Origin: Desulfovirgula sp.
GTDB taxonomy: Bacteria > Bacillota > Desulfotomaculia > Desulfotomaculales > Desulfocucumaceae
Length of the DNA stretch: 64,000 nucleotides
Assembly (NCBI GenBank): GCA_020725625.1
Contig: DYET01000196.1
Coordinates: 1 to 64,000 of the forward strand
Reading direction: 5' to 3'
Every line of letters starts with the position of its first letter. Positions within the stretch are counted from its first letter, which is position 1. Position numbers and translations under genes: made by a program. Positions 35,769 through 44,480 of the stretch are shown here, piece by piece. The notes under the pieces were generated by a model. That model was given only the letters and a program-made list of their open reading frames with translations. It searched no databases and was not told where the DNA came from.

Positions 35769-37964
35769 GTGGCGGAAAACTGGTTCTCCAAAAAAAGACT
35801 GGCGCTGACTTTCATAATCATCACGGTACTCTTTGTTTGCCTTCTGTTCAGGCTGTCCTGGCTGCAGCTGGTGCAGGGGGAGGAGCTCAACAGGATGGCA
35901 GTGGAGGTCAGGTCGAAGGAGGAGGTCCTGGAGCCCAGGAGGGGCATAATTTACGACCGTAACCGGGTGGAACTGGTGGGCAACTACCCGGTCAAATCTA
36001 TATACGCCAACCCGGATATTTTTTCCGTCCAGGTAAAGGTTCAGGCCGGTGAAGACAGGCAGGTCAAGGAAAAGGCCGCCAAGGAGAAAGTAGTCGGGCA
36101 AATGGCCGCCATCCTGGGGGCAGACGAAGCAGAACTTTTAAAAATCATGGAATCGGGAAAGCCCTTCGCCTGGATCAAGCACCGGGTCGACTACGGGACC
36201 TGCCAGAAACTGACAAGTTTGCTCAAGGAAAACAAGGTCAAAGGAATAAATTTTGTTGACGGAACCAGGCGCTACTATCCCCGGGGGACGATGGCAGCCC
36301 ACGTTCTGGGTTTTGTAGGCATGGACCCCTCCGCCCGGGGAGGACTCGAAAAAAGCTACGACAGCGAGCTTTCCGGTATTCCGGGCCGGCTGTTGACCGA
36401 AATCGACGCTGGGGGCCGGGAGCTTCCCCAGGCAAGGTCCCAGTACATTCCTCCGGTTCCGGGCAAAAACCTCATCCTGACCCTGGACCAGACGATTCAG
36501 TACTACGTGGAGCGGGAACTGGACAAAATCGACGAGAAGTACAAGCCCAGCCGGGCCTCCATTATCGTGATCGACCCGGGCAGCGGGGAAATACTGGCCA
36601 TGGGGTCGAGGCCCACCTACGACCCGGGAAGGTACACCTCCTATCCCCAGAAGGTCTGGGACTTCAACCCGGCGGTGCATTTCAACTACGAGCCCGGATC
36701 GACCCTGAAAATGTTCGTGGCCGCCATGGCCCTGGAAGAGGGTGTGGTGACGGAGGGTCAAAGGTTTTACGACCCGGGCTATATAGTAGTCAAGGACAAA
36801 AAAATCCGCTGCTGGGACCTGGCCGGCCACAAGGACCAGTCCTTCGCCGAGGCGATTCAGAACTCGTGTAACCCGGTGTTCGTCGAGGTAGGGCTTAAAT
36901 CGGGCAAGGACATGCTTTACAAGTACCTCAGAGGTTTCGGATTCGGCCAGCGTACCGGGATTGACCTGCCGGGAGAGGAAATGGGCCTGCTGATCCCCGA
37001 GACCCAGGCCGGTGAAGTGGACACGGCCGCCATGGCCATAGGGCAGTCCGTTGCGGTTACGCCCATACAGATGGTTACCGCACTCTCGGCCTTGGCCAAC
37101 GGCGGCTACCTGGTCAGGCCGCACCTGGTCAGGGCGGTGGAAGACCCCGAGACCGGGGCGGTAAAAAATGTCGGGCCCCAGGTGGCCAGGCAGGTGGTGT
37201 CAAGATCCACCGCCGGCCAGATGAACAGGCTGCTGCAAAAGGTGGTCCTGGAGGGAACCGCCAAAAAGAGCTATCTGGAAGGTTACGCGGTGGCAGGAAA
37301 GACCGGGACCGCGGAGATTCCGGGGCAAAAGGGGTACCAGGCGGGCAAATACGTCTCTTCATACGCCGGCTTCGCGCCGGCTGAAAACCCAAGGATTGCC
37401 GTTCTGGTGTTGGTGGCCGAGCCCAAGGGACCGCTGTACCACGGGGGCGACGTGGCCGCCCCGGTGTTTCAGATCCTGGGTCGGGACATCCTGCAGTACC
37501 TGAATGTTCCCGAAAACCCCAATCAGCCAAAGCCGAAGGCCTTTCAAAAAAACGAGGAGGAGCCTCCCGCCCCGGCCGCCGGGCTGACCAGGGTTCCCAA
37601 CGTGGTCGGCTTTCCGCTGGAGGAGGCCCGCAGGTTCCTTGAGGAAACCGGGTTTCGCCCCGAAGTTTCCGGAAGGCAGGGGATTGTGGCGGAACAGAAC
37701 CCTGCCGGCGGCAGTCACGCGAAAAGGGGTTCGGCGGTGAGCGTGAAGACGGCCCCCTTTGACAGGTCCAACCCCCCCGCCGACGTCCTGGTGCCCGACT
37801 TAAGGGGGCTGACCATCCGGAGGGCCGGATTGCTGCTGCACGGTCTGGGCCTGAATTTCAGCGCGTCGGGAAGCGGCCTGGCGGCAAGCCAACTTCCTCC
37901 CCCGGGATCAAGGGTGCCCCGGGGCGCCCTGGTGACGGTTGAGTTCGTCCCGCCGGGGAAGTAA
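35769..37964 (+). CDS. SpoVD/PBP2x-like class B penicillin-binding protein with two PASTA domains
   Basis: The 731-residue protein has a membrane anchor (about 12-32), an N-terminal dimerisation domain (about 50-240) with RRGIIYDRNRVEL near 57, and a D,D-transpeptidase domain. Active-site motifs are SxxK in PGSTLKMF (near 311), SxN in NSCNPVF (near 368) and KTGT in GKTGTAE (near 506). Two C-terminal PASTA domains lie at about 604-660 and 675-731. It crosslinks septal peptidoglycan. Tandem PASTA repeats resemble SpoVD of spore formers, so a role in the spore cortex is likely, though PBP2x-like vegetative division is possible. GTG 35769 is the likely start. Confidence 0.88.
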   Translation: MAENWFSKKRLALTFIIITVLFVCLLFRLSWLQLVQGEELNRMAVEVRSKEEVLEPRRGIIYDRNRVELVGNYPVKSIYANPDIFSVQVKVQAGEDRQVKEKAAKEKVVGQMAAILGADEAELLKIMESGKPFAWIKHRVDYGTCQKLTSLLKENKVKGINFVDGTRRYYPRGTMAAHVLGFVGMDPSARGGLEKSYDSELSGIPGRLLTEIDAGGRELPQARSQYIPPVPGKNLILTLDQTIQYYVERELDKIDEKYKPSRASIIVIDPGSGEILAMGSRPTYDPGRYTSYPQKVWDFNPAVHFNYEPGSTLKMFVAAMALEEGVVTEGQRFYDPGYIVVKDKKIRCWDLAGHKDQSFAEAIQNSCNPVFVEVGLKSGKDMLYKYLRGFGFGQRTGIDLPGEEMGLLIPETQAGEVDTAAMAIGQSVAVTPIQMVTALSALANGGYLVRPHLVRAVEDPETGAVKNVGPQVARQVVSRSTAGQMNRLLQKVVLEGTAKKSYLEGYAVAGKTGTAEIPGQKGYQAGKYVSSYAGFAPAENPRIAVLVLVAEPKGPLYHGGDVAAPVFQILGRDILQYLNVPENPNQPKPKAFQKNEEEPPAPAAGLTRVPNVVGFPLEEARRFLEETGFRPEVSGRQGIVAEQNPAGGSHAKRGSAVSVKTAPFDRSNPPADVLVPDLRGLTIRRAGLLLHGLGLNFSASGSGLAASQLPPPGSRVPRGALVTVEFVPPGK

Positions 37965-37990
37965 CTACCCTACCTGAAAATCTTACCGGT

Positions 37991-38022
37991 CAGGAGACAG
38001 GAGTCAGGAGACAGGAGTCAGT
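37991..38022 (+). repeat. GACAGGA-type tandem repeat
   Basis: Alternating CAGGAGA and CAGGAGT units occur four times in succession. It lies just after the SpoVD-like gene and directly before the structured RNA at 38035. Related arrays are at 11929-11954 and 30024-30059. Confidence 0.7.
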
Positions 38023-38034
38023 GGAGTGTACGGA

Positions 38035-38243
38035 GGGGGTGGATTTCAAAGCCGAGCGGATATTCCGGAGGCTGGCTACCGGCACTTGGCGACGGAGCAT
38101 ACGGGATGCCGAGAAGGCTGCAGGAAGCAGCCGCAGCTTAAGTGTGCATGGACGCACGTACGGAGGCGGCCGGCAGACCGTAAGCGACGAGCTTAGAGCC
38201 GGTACAGCCGGAGGATCGAGTAGCGAGGCTTTAATCCACCCCC
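38035..38243 (+). ncRNA. standalone structured RNA, class not identified
   Basis: The element is enclosed by an 11-bp stem (38035-38045 with 38233-38243), continued by a five-bp inner stem (38049-38053 with 38227-38231). Inside are hairpins at 38057-38067 (loop TAT), 38071-38083 (GCTGG/CCGGC with a U-G wobble), 38097-38109, 38116-38132 (GGCTGC/GCAGCC, loop AGGAA) and 38144-38157, plus a nested arm: 38170-38174 with 38207-38211, 38177-38180 with 38200-38203, and 38181-38185 with 38191-38195. The wobble pair and the purine-rich loops favour the plus strand. No open frame explains it. It resembles the size and standalone setting of HEARO/OMEGA-type RNAs, but I cannot prove the class. Confidence 0.65.
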
Positions 38244-38247
38244 GGCC

Positions 38248-38278
38248 CCGAATTTTCATTGTTCGTGGTGCCGCTTGC
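38248..38278 (+). repeat. dispersed 31-bp repeat, copy B
   Basis: This segment matches the reverse complement of 52334-52364 at 29 of 31 positions. It starts four bases after the closing stem of the structured RNA, so it could be the edge of a mobile or repeated element. Confidence 0.7.
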
Positions 38279-38356
38279 CCTGATTTCCACTTTTCCAGCA
38301 CTGAACGGAGCTTCCTTAGTATGCAGTGACTAAACTTTTGCCTTAATTTAAAGCAT

Positions 38357-38383
38357 CCCGGGCCGCCGAAAGGCTGGCCCGGG
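38357..38383 (+). terminator. strong hairpin before the transporter promoter
   Basis: CCCGGGCC and GGCCCGGG form the outer stem, with a GCC/GGC inner stem and a GAAA loop. It ends just before the -35 box at 38386. Without a long T run its terminator role is uncertain. Confidence 0.5.
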
Positions 38384-38385
38384 TA

Positions 38386-38414
38386 TTGATGTAGGGACAA
38401 TATTCGTCTATAAT
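38386..38414 (+). promoter_or_regulatory. promoter of the ArsB/NhaD-type transporter
   Basis: TTGATG at 38386-38391 and a perfect TATAAT at 38409-38414 have a 17-base spacer. The start near 38421 gives a leader of about 248 bases. Confidence 0.65.
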
Positions 38415-38420
38415 AAAAGC

Positions 38421-38578
38421 TAATTAAATAATGTACAAGCATGTCAGCCCTTGGGAAAAGGGGTTCAAAGGACTCGACTTGCCGGGGTGGGTGTTCTTTT
38501 TCACGGCTTCACCCTTTTTATTTGTGAAGGCCGAGATTTAAACCAGGCGGAAGCCGGGAAGGCAGCGCCCTTTTTTTT
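38421..38578 (+). promoter_or_regulatory. attenuator-type leader with alternative pairings
   Basis: A terminator is formed by 38546-38549 with 38566-38569, inner pairs 38553-38555 with 38561-38563, and eight T at 38571-38578. CGGCTTC at 38504-38510 can pair locally with 38527-38533 (a hairpin with one bulge) or with the terminator's 5' arm, GAAGCCG at 38550-38556. The two choices are mutually exclusive, as in a riboswitch expression platform. A CCCTT/AAGGG hairpin (38448-38462) lies upstream. I do not recognise the aptamer class. Confidence 0.55.
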
Positions 38579-38668
38579 GAGATATTTTACCGGGAGGTGG
38601 GGAGGGAATAGGGCCGGATTGGCGAAATAATTGAATATTCTTGTAATTGTTAAAGGAGGAAGGGAGTA

Positions 38669-40087
38669 TTGTCCGAACAGAGCCAAGTAATCTTTGCCAC
38701 TGCGGTTTTTTTGATTACTTACGGGGTTATTGTGTCTGAAAAAATACATAGGGCCGTAGTGGCCCTGGTGGGCGCCTCCCTGATGGCGCTGACCAAGATC
38801 CTCAGCGTGGAACAGGCCGTGGAGGCCATTGATTTTAACACCATCGGCCTCCTGGTGGGGATGATGATCATCGTCGGGATTACCAGGCAGACCGGTGTGT
38901 TCGAGTATCTGGCCATCAAGGCGGCCAAGCAGTCGGGCGGGCACCCCCTCAAGATAATGGCCGCCCTGGGCCTGGTGACGGCCGTCCTCTCGGCCTTCCT
39001 GGACAACGTGACCACGGTTCTCCTGATTGTGCCGGTCACCTTTGCCATCGCGAAAAAGCTGGAGATAAGTCCCCTGCCGTACCTAATCGTGGAAATCCTG
39101 ACCTCGAACATCGGGGGTACGGCAACGCTTATCGGCGATCCGCCCAACATCATGATCGGCAGTGCCACCGCCCTGGGGTTCATGGACTTTGTCATCAACC
39201 TTACGCCTGTGGTTGCTGTCGTCTACATCCTGACGGTGTTCCTGCTCAGGATTGTGTACAGAAAGCAGCTGGTATCCGACCCCGAACGCCAGAAAAGCAT
39301 AATGGAACTAAACGAAAACGACGAAATAAAGGACCCGGCCCTGCTTAAAAAATGCCTCTTGGTACTTTTCCTGACCATAACGGGCTTTATCCTGCACCAA
39401 TTCGTTCACCTGGAGTCCTCAGTAATCGCCTTGAGCGGCGCCAGCCTCCTTCTCCTGATCACCAGGGAGGACCCCGAGCACGCCCTGCACGCGGTGGAGT
39501 GGCCGGTGATTTTCTTCTTTGTGGGCCTGTTCATAATCGTCGGCGCCCTGGAGCACGTAGGCGTGATCGAAGCGGTGGCCAGGTTCTGCATCGAGGTTAC
39601 CGGCGGGGAAGTGATTTCAACAGGGATCCTGATTCTCTGGATTTCGGCCATCGCCTCGGCCTTTGTGGACAACATCCCCTTCGTGGCCACCATGATCCCG
39701 CTCATTAATGACATGGGCAGGCTGGCTTCGATTGAAAACCTGAATTTTCTCTGGTGGTCCCTGTCCCTGGGCGCCTGTCTGGGCGGCAACGGAACCGTCA
39801 TAGGGGCCTCGGCCAATGTCGTGGTAATCGGGATGGCTGAAAAGAGGGGCACTCACATCAGTTTCATCGGCTTTATGAAGGTGGCCTTTCCCCTGATGAT
39901 CATGTCCATCGTTGTCTCCATGTTATACCTACTCTTCTGGCTGTTTTTCCCGGGGATGGTCTCCCTTCTGGGCACGCTGGCCTTCTGCGTATTTCTCGGC
40001 CTTGTCCTCGTGCCGGCCAATAGAAAACTGGACAGGGCCGCCGCGTCACCCGGGCTGACCAGGCAGGGAGTCCCGGGACCGGAGTAG
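38669..40087 (+). CDS. ArsB/NhaD-type permease
   Basis: The 472-residue protein is a polytopic member of the ArsB/NhaD ion transporter superfamily, with about 11-12 hydrophobic segments and the conserved stretches LDNVTTVLLIVPV (near 110) and GGTATLIGDPPNIMIG (near 149), repeated in the second half as FVDNIPFVATM (near 332) and GGNGTVIGASANVV (near 372). It could export arsenite or act as a sodium/proton antiporter or anion carrier; residues do not decide. The start is TTG 38669 with AAAGGAGGAAGGGAG upstream. It sits alone behind its own promoter and regulated leader. Confidence 0.85.
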   Translation: MSEQSQVIFATAVFLITYGVIVSEKIHRAVVALVGASLMALTKILSVEQAVEAIDFNTIGLLVGMMIIVGITRQTGVFEYLAIKAAKQSGGHPLKIMAALGLVTAVLSAFLDNVTTVLLIVPVTFAIAKKLEISPLPYLIVEILTSNIGGTATLIGDPPNIMIGSATALGFMDFVINLTPVVAVVYILTVFLLRIVYRKQLVSDPERQKSIMELNENDEIKDPALLKKCLLVLFLTITGFILHQFVHLESSVIALSGASLLLLITREDPEHALHAVEWPVIFFFVGLFIIVGALEHVGVIEAVARFCIEVTGGEVISTGILILWISAIASAFVDNIPFVATMIPLINDMGRLASIENLNFLWWSLSLGACLGGNGTVIGASANVVVIGMAEKRGTHISFIGFMKVAFPLMIMSIVVSMLYLLFWLFFPGMVSLLGTLAFCVFLGLVLVPANRKLDRAAASPGLTRQGVPGPE

Positions 40088-40230
40088 AAGGCTCATCAGG
40101 AAAGCCCGCCACGCGTACCTGGAGGGATGGCCGCCGCGGCGGCCGTCCCTTTTCCTCCGCGTCCGCGATGCGCGTAACCGCCAGCCGGGCTATAATGGAA
40201 ATGAGGATTTTTTGAAAAGGAGGTCGGCAC

Positions 40231-40431
40231 ATGTTCATCATCGACCGCCTGGAGGACCGCTGGGCAGTCATCGAACACGGCAGGGAAACTTTCAACCTCC
40301 CGCGGGAACTGATTCCTCAGGGGGCCATGGAGGGGGACGTCATCGTCATAAGTGTAACCGTCGACACCAAGGCCACGGAGGACCTGAAAAAGGATGTACG
40401 GGCACTGGCCGGCAATCTGTTCAAGGATTAA
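40231..40431 (+). CDS. DUF3006-domain protein
   Basis: The 66-residue protein fits the DUF3006 family: MFIIDRLEDRWAVIEHG, a PRELIPQGAMEGDV segment and a charged C-terminus. The function is unknown. A GGAGGTCGG site precedes the ATG. It lies eight bases before the ComEC-like lipoprotein gene, an arrangement seen in several Firmicutes, so the two products may act together. Only the beta-rich profile and neighbourhood are visible. Confidence 0.75.
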   Translation: MFIIDRLEDRWAVIEHGRETFNLPRELIPQGAMEGDVIVISVTVDTKATEDLKKDVRALAGNLFKD

Positions 40432-40438
40432 GGCCGCC

Positions 40439-41290
40439 GTGAAAAGGTTGATTGCCGTTGTCCTTGCCGTACTGCTTCTGGCCGGGTGCGCCGGTGGCAG
40501 GCTCCAAACGGCCGTGGAAAAGGCTGCCGGCCTTGAGGTTCACTTCCTGGATGTCGGCCAGGGCGACTGCATCCTGGTACGGTTTCCGGACGGGCGAAAC
40601 ATGTTGGTGGATGCCGGCTCAACCAAAAGCGCCGGTACCGTGGTCAACTACCTGAAAAAAAACGGGGTCCGGAAGCTGGACTTTGTGGTGGCCACCCATC
40701 CCCACGAAGATCACATCGGGTCCCTTGACGCGGTCATTAAGGCCTTTGAAATCGGTGAGGTATTCATGCCCGGGGCGACCACCACCACCAAGACCTTCCG
40801 GGATGTCCTGGCGGCCGTAAGGGACAAGGGGCTAAAGATAACCACGGCCAGGGCCGGCCTGAACATACTGAGGTCCGACAATCTGTCGGCGGACATCATC
40901 GCCCCCCATGGCAGCCAATACGAATCCCTGAACAACCACTCGGCGGTGGTTAAAATTACGTACGGCCGGGTCGGTTTCCTTTTAACCGGTGACGCCGAGG
41001 CCCAGTCCGAGGCGGAAATGCTGGCCGGCAGCGCTTCCAGCCTAAAGGCGGATGTCCTCAAGGTCGGCCACCACGGAAGCAAGACGTCAACCTCAACCCC
41101 GTTTCTGAAAGCCGTCGCCCCCAGATATGCGGTCATCAGCCTTGCGGCTGACAACGACTACCACTACCCCCACAAGGTTGTCCTGGACAGGCTAAAAAAA
41201 GCCGGAGTACAGGTCCTGAGGACGGACCAGAAGGGAACAATAGTGTTTGCGACAGATGGAAAGGATATCACCTTCAGTACTGAGAAATAG
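40439..41290 (+). CDS. ComEC/Rec2-related metallo-beta-lactamase-fold lipoprotein
   Basis: The 283-residue protein starts VKRLIAVVLAVLLLAGC, a lipoprotein signal with the lipobox LLAGC (Cys near 17). A metallo-beta-lactamase fold follows: HFLDVGQGDCILV near 36-48, ATHPHEDHIGS near 85-95 (HxHxDH metal site), GDAEAQSE near 186, and KVGHHGSKTS near 207. This resembles the C-terminal nuclease-like domain of ComEC without the channel, so it probably cleaves a phosphodiester outside the membrane. The start is GTG 40439, eight bases after the DUF3006 gene. Confidence 0.85.
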   Translation: MKRLIAVVLAVLLLAGCAGGRLQTAVEKAAGLEVHFLDVGQGDCILVRFPDGRNMLVDAGSTKSAGTVVNYLKKNGVRKLDFVVATHPHEDHIGSLDAVIKAFEIGEVFMPGATTTTKTFRDVLAAVRDKGLKITTARAGLNILRSDNLSADIIAPHGSQYESLNNHSAVVKITYGRVGFLLTGDAEAQSEAEMLAGSASSLKADVLKVGHHGSKTSTSTPFLKAVAPRYAVISLAADNDYHYPHKVVLDRLKKAGVQVLRTDQKGTIVFATDGKDITFSTEK

Positions 41291-41301
41291 TAAACCCTTT
41301 T

Positions 41302-41323
41302 AACCCGGGCGGCCGCCCGGGTT
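41302..41323 (+). terminator. palindromic hairpin after the ComEC-like gene
   Basis: AACCCGGGCGGCCGCCCGGGTT is a 22-base perfect palindrome whose arms can form a very strong stem, followed by TGTATTC. It should end transcription. The A+T-rich stretch 41380-41470 that follows shows no gene. Confidence 0.65.
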
Positions 41324-41557
41324 TGTATTCATGAATTTCCGATGGCGCGGGGAATTTTACTCTTTAAACTTGATGCAGAAAAAGGTCGGATTGTATTCAG
41401 TTATTTCAGCAATTATAAAGAAATTTATTTTATTTTTTATATAATTAATGTATATATTTAATTTTTGCCGGGATCTTGTCATAAAGGATCTGTAAATGTT
41501 AAACTAAATAGGGTAATTATAGGCTTGAATTACAAAAAAAGCTTGCGGGTGATAAGG

Positions 41558-41812
41558 ATGCCTTCTTACAAAGGCGCAAGAAATTTCTGGGTTCTGGTTG
41601 CTCTTCTTCTCATCGGCGGGCTGGCGGGCACCGCTGCGGCCGACGCGCTGGGGCCGTACGTTCCCTTTTTGAAGTCCACGGCCAGGATAGGTTTTGACCC
41701 TTTCACCCTGGACCTTCGTTTTATGACCATGACCATCGGGTTTAAAATGGGGCTAAGCGTCCTCACCGCCCTGGGGCTGATAATCGGGTACTGGGTGTAC
41801 AGGAAATTATAA
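41558..41812 (+). CDS. DUF4321-family small membrane protein
   Basis: The 84-residue protein has two hydrophobic segments (about 9-28 and 60-80) flanking a short loop with the family-like FDPFTLDLRFMTMTIGFK. It belongs to the DUF4321 family found next to maf and radC in Clostridia. The function is unknown. ATG 41558 follows GGGTGATAAGG; the frame opens at 41465. It lies 80 bases before maf. Confidence 0.7.
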   Translation: MPSYKGARNFWVLVALLLIGGLAGTAAADALGPYVPFLKSTARIGFDPFTLDLRFMTMTIGFKMGLSVLTALGLIIGYWVYRKL

Positions 41813-41892
41813 TACAGGGATTTCTTCCGTAGCACCAGCACCGCACTTTTGACGGATGGGGGCCGGCGATTATTAAACCGGGGGGTTGGTTT

Positions 41893-42510
41893 GTGCCGCT
41901 TATATACCTGGCTTCGGCTTCGCCCAGGAGAAAGGAGCTGCTGGAACAGCTGGGCCTGCCGTTCACCGTGGTGATAAGAAATGTCGACGAAAGGGTAAGG
42001 GAACTCCTGCCGCCCGGGAGGCTGGTGGAAACCCTGTCCGAGAGAAAGGCCAGGCAGGTGGCCGGGGAACTGGACCAGGGACTGGTTATAGGATCGGACA
42101 CGGTGGTGGTCTGGCGGGACCGGATTCTCGGAAAACCCGGAAGCAGGCGGGAAGCACTGGAGATGCTGGCCTGCCTGCAGGGAGACGAGCACAGCGTTTA
42201 TTCGGGCCTGGCCGTAATCGACGTTGAAACCGGGGCGGTTCACGTTTCCCACGAGCGCACCCGGGTTTTTTTCAGGCCGGCCGCCATGGCCGAGCTTGAA
42301 GCGTACGTCGACACCGGGGAACCCATGGACAAGGCCGGGGCGTACGCGGTTCAGGGTCTCGGGGCGGTTTTTGTAACCGGCATCGAGGGCTGTTACTTCA
42401 ACGTGGTGGGGCTTCCGCTGCCCAGGCTGGCCCGGGTGTTAAAGGGTTTCGGGGTCGATGTGCTCGGCTTGAACTCAAAAGCCGGGTGCAATGATCAGGT
42501 TGTTTTTTAA
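41893..42510 (+). CDS. maf: Maf-like nucleoside-triphosphate pyrophosphatase
   Basis: The 205-residue protein starts PLIYLASASPRRKELLEQLG, the Maf signature. VIGSDTVVVWRDRILGKPGSRREA (split; near 66-89) and EPMDKAGAYAVQG near 142 complete the active site. Maf hydrolyses dTTP, UTP or modified nucleotides to monophosphates and affects cell division. GTG 41893 is the start. In B. subtilis the same maf-radC-mreB order occurs, so this is part of the shape/division neighbourhood. Confidence 0.93.
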   Translation: MPLIYLASASPRRKELLEQLGLPFTVVIRNVDERVRELLPPGRLVETLSERKARQVAGELDQGLVIGSDTVVVWRDRILGKPGSRREALEMLACLQGDEHSVYSGLAVIDVETGAVHVSHERTRVFFRPAAMAELEAYVDTGEPMDKAGAYAVQGLGAVFVTGIEGCYFNVVGLPLPRLARVLKGFGVDVLGLNSKAGCNDQVVF

Positions 42511-42524
42511 AGGATAGATGCAAG

Positions 42525-43211
42525 ATGCGGTACCGCGCCAGGATAAAGGACATGCCTTCGGATCAGCGGCCCAGGGAAAGGCTGATCAGGGAAGGATCCC
42601 GGGCCCTCAGCGACCCGGAACTGCTGGCCATTTTGCTGCGCACCGGGTCGTCAGAAAAGAGCGCGGTTGAGCTGGCTACTGAGGTTTTGAACTGTTTCTC
42701 AGGGCTGAAGAACCTTGTCCAGGCCGGGGTGGAGGAGTTAAGCTCAATTAAGGGGATGGGCCCGGTTAAAGCCGCCCAGTTGAAGGCAGCCCTGGAAATA
42801 GGCCGCAGGCTGGCTTTAGTTTCGGTAAGTGAGCGGCCGTCGATAAGGGGGCCGCAGGATGCCGCCGCCATGGTCATGGAGGAAATGCGGCACTTGGACA
42901 GGGAGCACTTTTGCGCCCTGCTCCTGAATACGAAGCACCAGGTGCTGGCAAAGGAGACAATCTCCATCGGCACCCTTAATTCCTCCGTGGTGCACCCCAG
43001 GGAACTGTTCAAGGCGGCCATAAAAAGGAGCGCCTCGGCGGTAATCCTGGTGCACAACCACCCCAGCGGCGACCCCACGCCCAGCAGGGAGGACAGGGAA
43101 ATCACCCGGCGCCTTCAGGATGCCGGATCAATAATCGGCATTGAGGTCTTAGATCACATCGTCATTGGGGATAATAGATTTATCAGTTTCAGGGACAAGG
43201 GCATGTTATAA
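42525..43211 (+). CDS. radC: RadC/JAMM-domain protein
   Basis: The 228-residue protein has the N-terminal helix-hairpin-helix-like region (about 10-95; SIKGMGPVKAAQL near 73) and the C-terminal MPN/JAMM domain with ILVHNHPSGDPTPSREDREI (near 170-190), whose His and Asp are predicted zinc ligands. RadC was named for repair but its role is unclear. It is 14 bases after maf and 45 bases before mreB. Confidence 0.93.
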   Translation: MRYRARIKDMPSDQRPRERLIREGSRALSDPELLAILLRTGSSEKSAVELATEVLNCFSGLKNLVQAGVEELSSIKGMGPVKAAQLKAALEIGRRLALVSVSERPSIRGPQDAAAMVMEEMRHLDREHFCALLLNTKHQVLAKETISIGTLNSSVVHPRELFKAAIKRSASAVILVHNHPSGDPTPSREDREITRRLQDAGSIIGIEVLDHIVIGDNRFISFRDKGML

Positions 43212-43256
43212 GGCTTCGCTTCAGGTGTGCAATCAGATGATCGGAGGGGACAGAAG

Positions 43257-44291
43257 ATGAGGTTGGGGCTTTTCTCCAGGGACATGGGCATAGATCTGGG
43301 CACCGCAAACTCGCTGGTGTACCTTAAGGGGAAGGGGATAGTTTTAAGAGAGCCCTCGGTGGTGGCCATACAGAAGGACTCCGGCCAGGTGCTGGCCGTG
43401 GGCGAGGAGGCCAAGCAGATGATCGGCCGGACCCCCGGAAACATTATTGCCATCCGGCCCATGAAGGACGGCGTGATTGCCGATTTCGACGTCACCCAGA
43501 GCATGATTAAATATTTCATAAGAAAATCCCTGAGGGGAAAAACCTTTCTGGTTCATCCCCGGGTGGTGGTTTCTGTTCCCTCCGGGGTGACCGCCGTGGA
43601 GGAAAGGGCCGTCAGGGAGGCGGCCATGCAGGCCGGGGCAAGGGAGGCCTACCTGGTTGAAGAGCCCATGGCGGCGGCCATCGGGGCAGGATTGCCGGTA
43701 CACGAACCCACCGGGAACATGGTCGTCGATATTGGCGGCGGGACCACCGAGGTGGCGGTGATTTCCCTCGGGGGGATAGTAACCAGCCGGTCCATACGTA
43801 TTGCCGGGGACGAGATGGACGAGGCCATAGCCCAGCACGTCAAGAAAACCTACAACCTGATGATTGGCGAAAGGACTTCCGAAGAGATTAAGATCGAGAT
43901 AGGAACGGCCTATCCTCCGGAAAGAAACGAGATTTTCGACGTGCGCGGAAGGGACCTGATTACCGGCCTTCCCAAGACCGTTCAGATTACCTCCGAGGAA
44001 GTGTACAAGGCGCTTTCGGAACCAGTTTCGTCGATCCTGGAGGCGATCAGGTCCACCCTGGAAATAACGCCGCCGGAACTGGCTGCCGACATCATGGACC
44101 GGGGAATTTTCATGGCCGGGGGAGGGTCCCTGCTGAAGGGACTGGACCGGCTGGTCAGCCAAAACACGGGGATGCCGGTACACCTGGCCGACGAGCCGCT
44201 GCTGGCGGTGGCTTACGGGACCGGGAGGGTGCTGGAAAACATCGATATGCTGAGGAAGGTCCTGATTAACCCGCGCAGGATTTCAAAATAA
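43257..44291 (+). CDS. mreB: rod shape-determining protein MreB
   Basis: MreB is the bacterial actin that guides lateral peptidoglycan synthesis with MreC, MreD, PBP2 and RodA. The 344-residue product has [12 protein letters not shown] near 10-21 (phosphate 1), [15 protein letters not shown] near 157-171 (phosphate 2) and [14 protein letters not shown] near 285-298 (adenosine), the standard actin-fold motifs. ATG 43257 follows GGAGGGG; the frame opens at 43227 before the usual N-terminus. It starts the mreBCD set after radC. Confidence 0.96.
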   Translation: MRLGLFSRDMGIDLGTANSLVYLKGKGIVLREPSVVAIQKDSGQVLAVGEEAKQMIGRTPGNIIAIRPMKDGVIADFDVTQSMIKYFIRKSLRGKTFLVHPRVVVSVPSGVTAVEERAVREAAMQAGAREAYLVEEPMAAAIGAGLPVHEPTGNMVVDIGGGTTEVAVISLGGIVTSRSIRIAGDEMDEAIAQHVKKTYNLMIGERTSEEIKIEIGTAYPPERNEIFDVRGRDLITGLPKTVQITSEEVYKALSEPVSSILEAIRSTLEITPPELAADIMDRGIFMAGGGSLLKGLDRLVSQNTGMPVHLADEPLLAVAYGTGRVLENIDMLRKVLINPRRISK

Positions 44292-44480
44292 CTGGGGATT
44301 TGAAAACTGGATGACAGCCTCCCGGATCCCGGTTCCTGACCTCCGCTTCCAGCCTCGAGATAAATTTCCTGGTGCTTTAACCTGCGTTAAGTTATACAAT
44401 ATTTGTGGCGGTTTCAGCCCGACACCGATCAAAGGGCCCGGAGCCGAACCGACGGTAAACCTGCCGCCCGGGGTGATGCT

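Noticed and set aside
38021-38329. 102-residue plus-strand frame in the structured RNA region
   Set aside because: The sequence is explained by RNA helices; the encoded peptide has no family-like features.
38543-38569. known aptamers (ydaO, c-di-GMP, fluoride, yybP) for the permease leader
   Set aside because: None of their conserved motifs was found in the 38421-38545 segment.
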